DNA of 64,000 nt from Vairimorpha ceranae (Eukaryota > Microsporidia > Nosematidae), in assembly GCF_000988165.1 (NCBI RefSeq), contig NW_020169299.1, positions 62,001 to 126,000 on the forward strand, written 5' to 3'. The notes under the pieces were generated by a model. That model did no database searches. It had not been told where the DNA came from and saw nothing but the letters and a program-made list of their open reading frames with translations. Shown in pieces: positions 50,883 through 61,750 of the stretch (its first letter is position 1; every line of letters begins with the position of its first letter). A program made the translations under genes and the position numbers.

Positions 50883-51866
50883 ATGAGCTATAGGGTTGGT
50901 ATTAATGGTTTTGGAAGAATTGGTAAAATTGTTTTTAAAATTTTACGAGAAAGAGGAATTGAAGTACCATTAGTAAATGATCCTTTCTTAGATACTTCAT
51001 ATATGTACTATCTTTTAAAATATGATACAGTATATGGAACTGATTGTAAGGTTGAAATGAAAAATAATAAATTAATATATTACGGTAAAGAGACCGAATT
51101 ATCAACTGCAAAATGTCCATCTGAAATCCAATGGAAAAAATATAATGTTGATTATGTTATTGAATGTACAGGAGTTTTTAAAACAATAAAGGATTGTGAA
51201 CTTCACAAGGAAGTAAAAAGTGTGATTATATCAGCACCAAGTGATGATGCACCAATGTTTGTTTATGGCGTAAACCATGAAAAATATAACGGAGAAAAGA
51301 TTATTAGCAATGCTAGCTGTACAACGAACTGTTTAGCACCCTTAGCAAATATTATTAATAATCACTTTGGTATTGAAGAAGGATTGATGACTACTGTTCA
51401 TTCTGCAACTGCCACACAAAAGATAGTCGATGGCATAACAAAAAAGTATAAGAGAGATGGGCGTAGTGGAATGCAAAATATTATTCCAGCTTCTACTGGT
51501 GCAGCAAAATCAGTAGGAAAAGTTATTCCAGAATTGAACCAGAAATTAAATGGCATGGCTATGCGTGTTCCTATATTGGACGTGAGTGTAGTCGATTTGA
51601 CAGTCAGGTTAAGGGAATCAACCAGTCTTGAAAATATTAAATCGGTTTTATGCGAAGAAAGTAAAAAAATGCCGAATATTATTGGAGTAACAGAGGATGA
51701 TGTAGTAAGCTCTGATTTTATTAAAGATCCAAGAAGTTGTATTTTTGACTTTAAAGCGAGCATGGAAATGGGAGATAAATTTTTTAAATTAATAGCTTGG
51801 TATGATAATGAATACGGTTATGCTTCCAGGATTGCTGATCTTGTTGATTATGTTTCTAAAAAATAA
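50883..51866 (+). CDS. TDH1: Glyceraldehyde-3-phosphate dehydrogenase
   Basis: A 327-residue glycolytic enzyme. It has the NAD-binding GINGFGRIGK (7-16), the catalytic SNASCTTNC with C146, the general base H173 in TVHSATATQK, and the C-terminal WYDNEYGYASR. It makes 1,3-bisphosphoglycerate and NADH in the cytosol, central to energy supply in a parasite with mitosomes. The length is slightly below the usual 330-337. No CCC motif is visible before ATG (a CC is), unlike most neighbours. The symbol follows the yeast name. Confidence 0.96.
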   Translation: MSYRVGINGFGRIGKIVFKILRERGIEVPLVNDPFLDTSYMYYLLKYDTVYGTDCKVEMKNNKLIYYGKETELSTAKCPSEIQWKKYNVDYVIECTGVFKTIKDCELHKEVKSVIISAPSDDAPMFVYGVNHEKYNGEKIISNASCTTNCLAPLANIINNHFGIEEGLMTTVHSATATQKIVDGITKKYKRDGRSGMQNIIPASTGAAKSVGKVIPELNQKLNGMAMRVPILDVSVVDLTVRLRESTSLENIKSVLCEESKKMPNIIGVTEDDVVSSDFIKDPRSCIFDFKASMEMGDKFFKLIAWYDNEYGYASRIADLVDYVSKK

Positions 51867-52451
51867 ATTATTTTATTTTTAAGTGTAATAGTCATGCCAT
51901 CTTTTTACACTCTTTAAATAGAAAGTTTTAAACTTTATTGTAAATTAAATTTCAATACATTAAATTTACTTTAAAGTTAAATAATTTCTTTATTTTTATA
52001 TTTAATTGTAATTTAATTTTTAAAGCTGCGCAAGATTAATCTATAAATATATTTAAATTATTTTTCGATAGACATTGATTTTTTTTGAACTTTTAAATAC
52101 AAAACAGAAGAAATTGTTTTTTGAATATTTCTATCTTAATAGTTGGAAGAAGTTTGCTTAACAAAATTATATAAATTTAAATCAGAGGAAATAAAATTCT
52201 AATTAATGGCAAACAAAGACCATTTAATTACAAAAAACAGATTTATTAATTTTTTTAAATTGTATTTCAATAAATTTTATAATTTTAAGAGCATGTCACA
52301 AAAGTATATTCTGATTGTTAAACACATCAAAAAATTACTAAGATCTTCATTTTTTACACAAATTTATAAATCTAAAATGTAAGTTTTGCTTTAGTATTTT
52401 TTTTGTTTATAAAAATTTTACTGCATAAATCCTCCATTAAAAGTTAGCCCT
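51867..52451. other. Non-coding spacer, 585 bp
   Basis: AT-rich with no gene or repeat. The right end holds the CCC motif of the following gene. Confidence 0.5.
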
Positions 52452-53897
52452 ATGGAAAAAGAAATTGATGATCTCTTTTTAAATGACAATGACACAGGCT
52501 ACACGGACAAAACAATACAAAACCTTGAAAACTCTGTTCATAAATTCGAGTCTTTATCGTCTTACTTTAATTTAATAAAAGATAAAATATCTAACATAGA
52601 TATAAATGCTGAATTATACAATGTAAAATTAGAAAGACTTGCAAATGAAATGAAAGATATTGAAGATAAAAATACAAAACTTGAAAATGAAATATTATAC
52701 CAGACATCCATTTATGAAACCTTAAAAGATTTACTTATTAAATTAGAAATAAAAGAAGAACATTTTATAAATCTTGAAACCGAGTCTTTTACAGGTGAAG
52801 GACTAATAAAAATTGAAGAAGCAGTAGAGGCCTTAGAAAACTTTTTTGTAACAGATTTTACCATACGTGTTGTAACAGAAAAACAACAACGTGTTAATGC
52901 AACACTTATTATGTTTTATAATAGATTTATTAATTTTATAAGTAATTTGTTAAAAAATGATAAAAGCACTGAAGATTTTAAAGTTCATAGCGAATTATAT
53001 CAAAAATTAGAAAGATATAAATATTTGTATAAAATGTCTGAAAGATACGATAAAATATATGCGAAATTATGCAATTTATACGTAGATCATGCGAGAATTA
53101 AATATGAGAGAGAGTTGGTTTTATACCTTAAAAAATTGTACGGTTTAAATATTGAATCTACAACAAAAAGTAATCTTGAACAGTCTGTACAGACAGTCCT
53201 AGAAACTTATCAATACATTTTAAAAGTAGAAAATAATTTTTTGTGTTCTATGAACATAAAGACAGATCTTGAAAATATTTTTACAAAGGAAAATCAGATG
53301 ATTTATAATTTTTTTAAAGATTTATACAATAAATATAATATTGAAATAATTTGTTATCTTAATAACAATATAAAAGACACATCAAAAGATATCGAATTGT
53401 ATAAAAAGTTCCAAGATGAGTTGATAATTTTGGTGGGTAAATTAAAAAAGAACTTTTTACAAAATGAAGCAGAGCTAAAAGATGCAGAAAAAGGAGTTGA
53501 AAGATTTGAAAAATATGTTAAATTAAGCGACATGGAAGATTTCAATAATACTTTGCTTAGAATTAATACTTCTAGAATAAAAAGAAATCTTGATAAGGCA
53601 GATATTTTTAATGTTATAGCGATAAAAAGACTTTTTGATAAATTACAAGATATTTACGAATGTAATTGTGAAGAATATCACGACGCTATAAAAGAATCTG
53701 ATAAAAAATTGGAAAAAACAGTGATAGATTATGTTTTTGAAGATGGAGATGAAATAGAACAGATTAAAAAAATTCAAACAAACATTAAAGGCACAAAAAT
53801 TTTTGTGAAAAAAATCAAATCTCAGATTTTTGATATCATTAAAAGTAACTTAAAAGACGACAAGAAAAAGCTTGCAAAAGATATTTTATTAGAGTGA
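52452..53897 (+). CDS. SEC3: Exocyst subunit, Sec3-like
   Basis: A 481-residue, almost wholly helical protein. The N-terminal part matches the start of the Sec3 C-terminal domain: a region where Glu/Asn-rich coiled coil (MKDIEDKNTKLENE) is followed by LKDLLIKLEI, an Asp/Glu-rich link, IEEAVEALENFF, and VVTEKQQRVNATLIMFYNRF, the equivalent of the MRAVKEKxxxL segment. The exocyst tethers secretory vesicles at the plasma membrane. The PH-like N-terminal domain that binds Rho GTPases and lipids is missing, and the length is about a third of yeast Sec3. Other coiled-coil proteins are possible. ATG follows CCC directly (gccctATG). Confidence 0.6.
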   Translation: MEKEIDDLFLNDNDTGYTDKTIQNLENSVHKFESLSSYFNLIKDKISNIDINAELYNVKLERLANEMKDIEDKNTKLENEILYQTSIYETLKDLLIKLEIKEEHFINLETESFTGEGLIKIEEAVEALENFFVTDFTIRVVTEKQQRVNATLIMFYNRFINFISNLLKNDKSTEDFKVHSELYQKLERYKYLYKMSERYDKIYAKLCNLYVDHARIKYERELVLYLKKLYGLNIESTTKSNLEQSVQTVLETYQYILKVENNFLCSMNIKTDLENIFTKENQMIYNFFKDLYNKYNIEIICYLNNNIKDTSKDIELYKKFQDELIILVGKLKKNFLQNEAELKDAEKGVERFEKYVKLSDMEDFNNTLLRINTSRIKRNLDKADIFNVIAIKRLFDKLQDIYECNCEEYHDAIKESDKKLEKTVIDYVFEDGDEIEQIKKIQTNIKGTKIFVKKIKSQIFDIIKSNLKDDKKKLAKDILLE

Positions 53898-54714
53898 TAA
53901 TATCTTAATATGCTTTAGGAATCTATATAATAATCTTCTAGTGTTTACGATTATTTACATACAAGAAATATTTTATACTTTATTAAATATTTACTTAAGT
54001 CTTTTGGTCTCTAATGTTCTACGCTATAGAAAAAACTCTAAAGAGTATGTTGTTTTTTTTAATTGTTTTTAACATAAATTTTTAGAGTGTATTTTTAATC
54101 ATTAATATCTTATCATTATAAAAAGTTAGAGTGAATTAATTTTTTTTTAAGAAAAAGTAAAAAGTGTTTTTCCTATTGTATTTCAAATAAATAAAAAATA
54201 GATTTTGATGCCTGAAAAATGCTAAAAAATTTTATTAATTTATGCACATAATAAAAACATACTTTCACTTGTTTATTAATAAAAAACCTTGTAAAAATTA
54301 ATGTAAATGATATATTAAATTTTAATATTTAAGCTTTTATCGATGTTTAAAAACATTCATATTACGCAATTAGTAATAAAAAGAATGTCCGCTTTCATTC
54401 TAAAAAACAACTTTATAAAAATAAATTAAAAGTCTTCTTTTCTTATCTCTCATGACCCTTGATTATAAAAATTTTATTGTTTGTTTGACAGCAATCATAT
54501 AATCATTTAAACCAACAAATTGAAATGCTCGACACGTGGACATATCGCAAATAGAAATAAGATTAGTTTTATTATTATTCTTGTTAAAATCTTATTTTTC
54601 AAGTAACAATATTTTTTTTTTGAAAAGAAAAAAATGTTTACATATGCATAGTTTGTTTTTTTATTTTTATTTTTTTGGCATAAACAATTAATATTTAGTA
54701 AACAACAAATTAAA
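53898..54714. other. Non-coding spacer, 820 bp
   Basis: AT-rich with no clear gene. An open frame on the opposite strand near 54507-54800 overlaps the next gene's start and has no support. Confidence 0.5.
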
Positions 54715-56790
54715 ATGGTTGACTTTAATGAATTACTTTTAAAACTTAAAGATACTCTAAATAGAGTTACAGGGATTGAAAAAGAAAGTGTAGCGTACAA
54801 AATAAGAAAAATAGAGGAACTTCTTAATGATATTGATAATAACTTTAATATTTCTACAAGTAAATTAGTTTCTGCTAAACACCTAAAAAATAAAATTTTA
54901 ATACAACAAAATCTTATTAAAGGTTATCAGAAGCTTATTAGAAGTGATCAACGGTTGTATTTAACACTAAAAGAAAAAATAGATTTTTGTAAATATAAAA
55001 TATTTACATATGAAAAAACGATTAAAGATGCAAGACCGATTTACGAATCAACATATGAAAAAATAATAGGAAGTGTAGAATTTAATTTTTTAAAAGTTGA
55101 GTTTGATCCTATTTTTGAGATTAAAAATTTATTTTTTTATGTCGATTCGATACTAAAAATTAAATACAATCTTTTAATAGACGGAAAGAGTGTACAAGTA
55201 AATTTTGAACATGCGTCAGAATTAGAGATTATGCTTATTGGTAAAACTGACACAATTTTAGGGTACATTTTAATTCCATGCGATTTTTTTATTGATAAAG
55301 AAAATTTCTTTGTTGACATAGATTTCGAGAATTTTAATTATGTTTGCACAAAAATATCATTTAAAAAAGAACTAAGATTGATTAGGAAAAATGCGGGAGT
55401 AGTGTGTATTTATAATATAGGACATGGACTTGAAGTACTTACATCTTATTATCCCAAAATTTGTGGTGTATGTCAAATGTTTATGCCAATTTTTACAAAG
55501 CATTACAGGTGTTTTAGATGTAAATTTTCTTGCCATAAAAAATGTTCAGATATAATATTTTTTAAATGTAAAAGAGGTCTATTTGAACTTGAAAAGCGTT
55601 GGCATAATAATTATGGAATTGCGCATATTTTACATGAAAAAAAATTAAGTGGATTTAGATATTGTAATCATTGTGGGGAACGTATAACAAAAGATACTTT
55701 TTTATGCTGCGAAAGATGTGATAATGTTTTTCATATTGATTGTAAAGATTTGTGTTTTGATTCTTGCCAGATGGATATGAATTTAAGAACTTTAATGGCT
55801 AATTTTTTTCCTAAACAATTACAAAGAAGTTTTAATGATCAAAAGTATAACATTAGTAATTTTGAGTTAATAAGAACGTTAGGAAAAGGGAATTTTGGTA
55901 AAGTAATATTGGCACAAAATATTAAAGAAGAAAAATTAGTAGCGCTTAAGATTCTTAGAAAGGATAGTATTTCATGTGCGAGTGAAGCAAAATATCTTGA
56001 TGTAGAAAGAAGAATTTTAAAAACAGCCACACAGTGTTCTCATCCTTTTTTAATGCAAATGTATTATTGTTTTCAAGATAACAAAAATATTTATTTTGCA
56101 CTTGAATACTTGCCTGGTGGTGATTTATTTTACCACACGTTAAAAGTAAATTTTACACAAAATAACTTGAAATTATTCGCATGTGAAATATTTTTAGGGC
56201 TTGAATTTTTGCACAAAAATGAAATTGCTTACAGAGATTTGAAGTTAAACAATATATTATTAACATCTTTTGGGCACATTAAATTATGTGACTTCGGTTT
56301 GTGCAAAGAAAACTTATCGTCTTCTGATTATACCTACACTTTTTGTGGTACTTTAGATACAATTGCCCCTGAAATAATTAAAAATGAAGGATATACAAAT
56401 GCAGTAGATTTATGGTCTTATGGCATTGTTTTGTACCAACTAAATACTAAATCACCACCATTTACCGGGACTACAAATCGTGATATTTGTTGGTCAATTA
56501 TCTATTCAGAACCTGAATATGATGTACCAATGCCTGAGGATCTTAAAGATTTAATAAAAAAATTATTAGTGAAAGATCCGAAAAAGAGATTAAATTTAAA
56601 AGGAGTAAAATCACACAAATATTTTCATGGAGTAAATTGGAATGACGTTTTTAATTTAAAAATAGCTACAGATTTTAAACCTGAAAATTATACATCTAAT
56701 TTTGATGTAGAGTTTGCATCAGATTTACATATTAAATCTGAAGGAAATGATGAATATAGATATGATGAATTTTTTGAGAATTTTAAATAA
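54715..56790 (+). CDS. PKC1: Pkc1-like protein kinase C
   Basis: A 691-residue AGC kinase with the fungal Pkc1 layout in short form. The N-terminus is helical and could be an HR1-like Rho-binding segment, followed by a C2-like middle. Two C1 zinc domains are at about 236-286 (HGLE, CGVC, CFRCKFSCHKKC) and 298-348 (HNYG, CNHCG, CCERC, HIDC). The kinase starts with GKGNFGKV near residue 390, then YRDLKLNN, DFGLCKE and FCGTLDTIAPE. The second C1 keeps CNHCG with conserved His, so diacylglycerol binding is plausible. The cell-wall integrity pathway is the fungal role. No CCC motif is visible before the ATG. Confidence 0.88.
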   Translation: MVDFNELLLKLKDTLNRVTGIEKESVAYKIRKIEELLNDIDNNFNISTSKLVSAKHLKNKILIQQNLIKGYQKLIRSDQRLYLTLKEKIDFCKYKIFTYEKTIKDARPIYESTYEKIIGSVEFNFLKVEFDPIFEIKNLFFYVDSILKIKYNLLIDGKSVQVNFEHASELEIMLIGKTDTILGYILIPCDFFIDKENFFVDIDFENFNYVCTKISFKKELRLIRKNAGVVCIYNIGHGLEVLTSYYPKICGVCQMFMPIFTKHYRCFRCKFSCHKKCSDIIFFKCKRGLFELEKRWHNNYGIAHILHEKKLSGFRYCNHCGERITKDTFLCCERCDNVFHIDCKDLCFDSCQMDMNLRTLMANFFPKQLQRSFNDQKYNISNFELIRTLGKGNFGKVILAQNIKEEKLVALKILRKDSISCASEAKYLDVERRILKTATQCSHPFLMQMYYCFQDNKNIYFALEYLPGGDLFYHTLKVNFTQNNLKLFACEIFLGLEFLHKNEIAYRDLKLNNILLTSFGHIKLCDFGLCKENLSSSDYTYTFCGTLDTIAPEIIKNEGYTNAVDLWSYGIVLYQLNTKSPPFTGTTNRDICWSIIYSEPEYDVPMPEDLKDLIKKLLVKDPKKRLNLKGVKSHKYFHGVNWNDVFNLKIATDFKPENYTSNFDVEFASDLHIKSEGNDEYRYDEFFENFK

Positions 56791-57341
56791 CATCTAACGT
56801 GACATTTATAAATGAGAAGTAATTTATACGTTTGTTGTTATTTTAGTATTTGATTGTAAAAATGTAAATAAATATTTATAAAATTAGATTTTTTAACTAA
56901 ATACATTGTAGTTAAACTTTAATATAAATTTTATATAATTATTGTAATTGATTTACCTTAACATAAATAAAAATTGTTTTGTTTAATTTATGCAATGCAT
57001 AAACGAAGAACTTATATAAATTTTTGTTTCATAGATGCACTTTTTAAATTAATAATTGTATTTAAATTGTGTCACGATTTATTAAATACAAGTTTAATAT
57101 TATATTTATTTTAAGATCAAATTTCCATAATTTTTTGAAGATAGGCAAGGAATGAGAGGAGCAGCCCTTTGAAAATAAATAAAAGTATTAACACTATCGC
57201 GGAATATTACACACTTTTTGATCAAAAATAATAATTATAAATAAATACGACGTTTAAATTATATGAATTATAAGTACATTATGCATAACTGTTTTAAAAA
57301 TTTTTATTTACAGAACACTAATACTAACTTATTCTTGTTAT
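56791..57341. other. Non-coding spacer, 550 bp
   Basis: No gene is visible. A GC-richer patch near 57,140-57,210 (around GAGAGGAGCAGCCC) stands out in AT-rich DNA, but I see no stable fold or promoter that would make it an RNA gene. Confidence 0.45.
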
Positions 57342-58163
57342 TTATACTTCATCATAATTTTTATTTGTATATCTACAATAGGGACATCTTGAAGATTGTT
57401 CACACAGCCATTTATCTACACACTTTTGATGAAAATAGTGACCACAGAATAATATTCTTAAATCTTCTTCATCTTCATAAAATTCAAAACAAATAAGACA
57501 CGAGTCACTATTTTTTTCTTTAATATCTTTATATTTCATTATCTTAAATCTTTCTAGTTCTATTTCTGTTATTATTGGATTGACAGTAGAATACATTCCA
57601 CATATTAAAAATAACATACTAATCATGCATAAAAATATTATTGATAGACATGTATAGACTCCTAGTCTAGTACTGTATGGTACCATAAACTTTTTGTTAT
57701 AATTAATTAATATTTCAGATCTATTAAAAATCATCATTTTTATTTCATCGCTTATTTTATTGTTTAATAAGAAAAAGTTAATATCACCAACGTACAATCC
57801 TAATGTAGAATACCATCTCTGAAGGATTTCACATCTTCCTATTTTATCACTTGTAAGGTAAAATATAGTTTTACAATGTGGAAGAAGAATGTCTATATTT
57901 TCTATTGTTATTCCTGTGCCAATAAAAAGACAAATATTTTCACTATCTACATTTAAAATATTCTGGTTAGTAAACCTGTCTGATGTTCTAATAAATATTT
58001 TATCATCTTTCTTATCTACAAAACAATAATGATAAATTTGAAGTGCAGCTTCTTTATTAAGAATACTGTATAGTGTAGTTTTGTTAAGACTTGTAATCGT
58101 AGATGTGAAGAATGATGAAGAATTTAGGGACATGAACCATAAAAGATAATTTATTAAAGACAT
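57342..58163 (-). CDS. Membrane RING-H2 finger protein
   Basis: A 273-residue protein with a weakly hydrophobic start, a membrane helix around residues 165-193 (STRLGVYTCLSIIFLCMISM and onward), and a C-terminal RING-H2 domain (CLICF, then CGHYFHQKCVDKWL, then CPYC). This is the layout of PA-TM-RING and related membrane E3 ubiquitin ligases; the N-terminal part could be a PA-like luminal region, though I cannot show it. It would work in the endomembrane system, perhaps in protein turnover. No CCC motif precedes the ATG. Confidence 0.8.
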   Translation of the reverse strand: MSLINYLLWFMSLNSSSFFTSTITSLNKTTLYSILNKEAALQIYHYCFVDKKDDKIFIRTSDRFTNQNILNVDSENICLFIGTGITIENIDILLPHCKTIFYLTSDKIGRCEILQRWYSTLGLYVGDINFFLLNNKISDEIKMMIFNRSEILINYNKKFMVPYSTRLGVYTCLSIIFLCMISMLFLICGMYSTVNPIITEIELERFKIMKYKDIKEKNSDSCLICFEFYEDEEDLRILFCGHYFHQKCVDKWLCEQSSRCPYCRYTNKNYDEV

Positions 58164-59173
58164 TTCTTTGTTTATGCAAAAAATAAATAAATAAAATACA
58201 TAAACAATAATACAAGAAAATGTTAAATATCAAAAAACAAAATATTATTGAAAATTTTAAATAAAAACTAAATGTATTTTTAAATAAACAAAAATAAAAT
58301 ATGTAGTTTTGTAAATAATTTTAAGCTATTATTTTATAAAATAGCATAAAATATACCTTTAGCGCAAAACAGTAAATTATGCATTTTAAAGTTACAAAAA
58401 GGTGTTATGCATTTTAAAGCTACACAACATAAAATATGCAATATAAAGCTACACAACAGTAAATTATGCATTTTAAAGCTACACAACAGTAATTATGCAT
58501 TTTAAAGCTACAAAAAGGTGTGTTATGCAGTAATAAGCTAAATGTTTAAGTTTTAATAATAAAAATTTTTACATATGTCTTGTACTTGTTTATAAAACTG
58601 TTGTGAACTATAAAATTCTTTTATGGTTTCTATGTAAAACGATAACTGAGGTTTCTGTCAGAATTGTTACTAGAAACATAAGTTTTAATTTTGAAATTTT
58701 TTAAGAGCGAAATGTCAAACCATCAATCTTAACCTTATAAAGATAGTCTAAAATCTTAATAACAATATTAAATTTTAATACCTTTGAAATTTTTTAAATT
58801 TTAATTAAAATTTGTTTGTTTCATATTTACAAATTATTTATGCAATTTTTATTTTTTATTGTAAATAAACGAAAAAATATACAAATATAAAAAATAGTTT
58901 AAAATGACAGATCTTAAGTATGTTTGACTACCAGTGATTAAACCTTACTAATCAGCTTATAAAAGCCAAGATTTAAGATAATTCGTTTATTTTAACAATA
59001 AATAAAAAATAATTTTTAATTTTTAATTTATATTTTAATTTGTAACATTAAATATACGTACACTTTGAACATTTTAAAATATTCTAAAATGCACCGTATA
59101 CATCAAAAAAGTAATTTTAATAATATTTTTTTTTAATATAAAAATAAAAAAGAATATAACCCCCAATTAGTAC
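58164..59173. other. Non-coding spacer, 1 kb, with minisatellite
   Basis: No gene is visible. It contains the degenerate tandem repeat at 58,366-58,542. The right end holds the CCCCC motif of the secreted protein gene. Confidence 0.5.
58366..58542. repeat. Degenerate ~30-bp minisatellite, about six copies
   Basis: Repeats of the core TTATGCATTTTAAAGCTACA, alternating with endings CAACAGTAAA or AAAAGGTGT, run from about 58,366 to 58,542. Copies vary in length (about 28-32 bp) and a few bases. Each carries a GTTATGC or AATTATGC block. Confidence 0.85.
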
Positions 59174-60040
59174 ATGATTTTACTTTTTCTTTTTTTTATC
59201 AGTATAAAAAGTGCAGGACAAGGCGTTTACTATGGTCAGTTATTCTTGGCTGTTAAAAAAAATCATAAGAATTTAATTAGAAAAAAACATTCAGCAAATT
59301 TTGATGATAAAGAGGAACTTTTGTCTGAACCCCCAAATGTATATTTCATTGATTTTAATTCTGGCGAAAATGATGAAGCAAAAGATCAAAAAAATAAAAT
59401 GCTAAAAGCTGAACATAATTACCTTAATTTTTCAGATAGGGACTTTTTATTTGATTTTAATGCACTTGAAATTCCCTCGAAAAAAAATGTATTGCGTGCC
59501 TCAGAAAATTTATTTTATTTGATAATTGGTAATGAAAGTTTTTCTAAAACATTGCCATTTGCGAAATCATTGGTCTTTGACAATCAAAAAAAATATATGA
59601 AGTTATTTAAAAGGTACGTAAAAAAGTTTATATTTCATCAAAAGATGCCAAAGCGTAAAGCTAAATTAGATAACTTTATAAAAGAAATAGCAAATTATTC
59701 TAAAAATCTTATTTACAGAATAAGCATTCTTATGAAATATAAGCCCCGTAATGAGGTTTTTTTAAAATTGTGGAAAGATACATTCAATAGTATTGATCTT
59801 AAAGTTACTAAAAACGGTAAAAAAAAAATAATGCAATTATTTCATCCTGATAAATTAAATAGGTTAAATGAATACATTGACGCTTTTATGGCCGAAAAAA
59901 TTAAAATGAAGGAAAGAAACAGGATTGATCTTTTGAACAGAGAGGATGATCAAAATAGTCATTTACATTTAGGACAACATATTGGTACAATTGTATTCGA
60001 TAGTATAAATGATGCCAATACAGAATTGCTTATTCAATAA
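59174..60040 (+). CDS. Predicted secreted protein with an HPDK motif
   Basis: A 288-residue protein with a signal peptide (MILLFLFFISIKSAG) followed by a basic, helical body. Near residue 222 it has FHPDKLNRLNEYIDAFMAEK, which looks like the J-domain HPD loop plus helix III, but the upstream J-domain helix II is not clear, so this may be coincidence. No other family is visible. CCCCC precedes the ATG by 11 bases. The stop lies in AATAAA. Secretion is predicted from the leader only. Confidence 0.65.
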   Translation: MILLFLFFISIKSAGQGVYYGQLFLAVKKNHKNLIRKKHSANFDDKEELLSEPPNVYFIDFNSGENDEAKDQKNKMLKAEHNYLNFSDRDFLFDFNALEIPSKKNVLRASENLFYLIIGNESFSKTLPFAKSLVFDNQKKYMKLFKRYVKKFIFHQKMPKRKAKLDNFIKEIANYSKNLIYRISILMKYKPRNEVFLKLWKDTFNSIDLKVTKNGKKKIMQLFHPDKLNRLNEYIDAFMAEKIKMKERNRIDLLNREDDQNSHLHLGQHIGTIVFDSINDANTELLIQ

Positions 60041-60931
60041 ATTTTAGTTTATTGTTAAAACTTTTAAAATAATTTTTTATAAATGAAAATTATTTTTTTT
60101 TATGCAAAAAAATTATTTTTAAGTTTTAACAATAAACATTTACTCATAAAAATTTTATATTGCAATATTTAACCTAATTTTATTAAATAAACATTTATGA
60201 TTTACATTTTAACTTTTGTTATTGTGGTATTACAGACTGCAGATCAATAATTTTTTAAAAAAATTTCTTCTTCTTCTGTGTTTCTGATTGATATAAATAA
60301 CATAAATATTTATAGTTAAATTTATTAAAATATTTGACATGTGGTAAATAATACCACAATTACCAAAGTAAGTTATTTTAATTTATTATGTTTAAAGATT
60401 AAGTCTTATTAAAAGAAGTTTAGTGATTACATAAATTTTAACAAAAAATATGTTTTTTTAAAAATATTACTATCGTACATTCATGTATTTATTTTAACTA
60501 TAACCTCCAGTTTTATCATGAAAGAATTAAGTAAAATAAACAATGTTATTGTCAATTACAATATGTGTTTAAATAAATTTGTAAATGTTTGTATAAATTA
60601 TTTTCATCTTATTTTTATTACAATAATATAAGTACTATACCCAATATATCCTTTTTTTTGGTAATTAAAAAGTTAAATTTACTTAAATTTTATTCTATTT
60701 AGTACTTTAATATGGTAAGAGTAAATATTATTGTTAAATGAAAACATAACTTTAGTTTTTAAAAATGTTTTTTGTCAAATACATCGGTGTAACATCTTTG
60801 TCAATACACAAAGACACACAGCTATTTTTATAATAATATTATTAAATATTTTTTCACTAATACTAAGTTATTTATCTTATTAATATAATATTTACGTTAT
60901 TAATAATTTATACATTTTTTTATACCCCTGA
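60041..60931. other. Non-coding spacer, 890 bp
   Basis: AT-rich with no visible gene or repeat. Confidence 0.5.
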
Positions 60932-61582
60932 ATGAATAATATTCTCCGTTCTTTTTTAAATAGTTCAGATACATACAAATGTCAATATTGTGGCACAAAC
61001 GTTATTAAAAATTATTGTTCTGTGTGTAGATCCCATTTTACTATTGTAAATAACAATGAACAAAAATATTTATCAGTAGAGATGGATGATTTAGAATTTT
61101 TATCTATATCAGATAAACTATGTCCTTTATGTACTAGATACTACAAAAATAGTAAATATATTATAAGATCTACATCTTTTTCAGATTATTTTGCTAAACT
61201 AAAATTCTGTAAAAAATGTAAAAATGATAGTAAAAAGTTTATAAGGAATATGTTTTATAAAAATTTTACTTTAAACAGACGGTTAGAAAATGTTTATTCA
61301 TCTCGTATCATACTTTTATTTCTTATTCTATTTCATATGTGTGGTGAAAATCAGATATTTTACTATTTCAATATACTTTACAACTGGTTTATATATTCTT
61401 ATTCAGATATTGTAATATGTTTAATATTTTGTTTAGGAAGAAATTACTGGTTTGTAAGAGGGTTATATTTATTATATAGCTGTTATATATTGTTTAGTAG
61501 AAAAAGATACTTTTTTTACATGCCTGTAAATTTAGAGAAAGAAGAAAATATAGATAAACATATAAAAGAATTAACAATATAA
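60932..61582 (+). CDS. Zinc and membrane protein, possibly Ima1-like
   Basis: A 216-residue protein. The N-terminus has paired Cys (CQYCGTN, then CSVC) and further on CPLC and CKKC, followed by two or three hydrophobic segments around residues 125-185. The pattern of N-terminal CxxC zinc pairs followed by membrane segments recalls Ima1/NET5, an inner nuclear membrane protein, but it is much shorter, and the conserved W in that family's zinc motif is not obvious. The function is not established. ATG follows CCCC (acccctgaATG). It converges with the HEAT-like gene. Confidence 0.65.
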   Translation: MNNILRSFLNSSDTYKCQYCGTNVIKNYCSVCRSHFTIVNNNEQKYLSVEMDDLEFLSISDKLCPLCTRYYKNSKYIIRSTSFSDYFAKLKFCKKCKNDSKKFIRNMFYKNFTLNRRLENVYSSRIILLFLILFHMCGENQIFYYFNILYNWFIYSYSDIVICLIFCLGRNYWFVRGLYLLYSCYILFSRKRYFFYMPVNLEKEENIDKHIKELTI

Positions 61583-61750
61583 TTTAAATTACTTAGTGAT
61601 AGCAATTTATTATAAAATTATTGAAGAATACTTGGCATTGATAATTAATATCAACTAAACAAAGCTAAAGACAATTGAAAATATTTGGTATTATTTGTTT
61701 GTTAATATACAAAATATTACATAAATCACTAAAACTTGAAATAAAATAAT

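Noticed and set aside
57140..57210. A GC-rich patch that might be an RNA gene
   Set aside because: No convincing stem or known RNA motif could be found, unlike the patch at 43,034.
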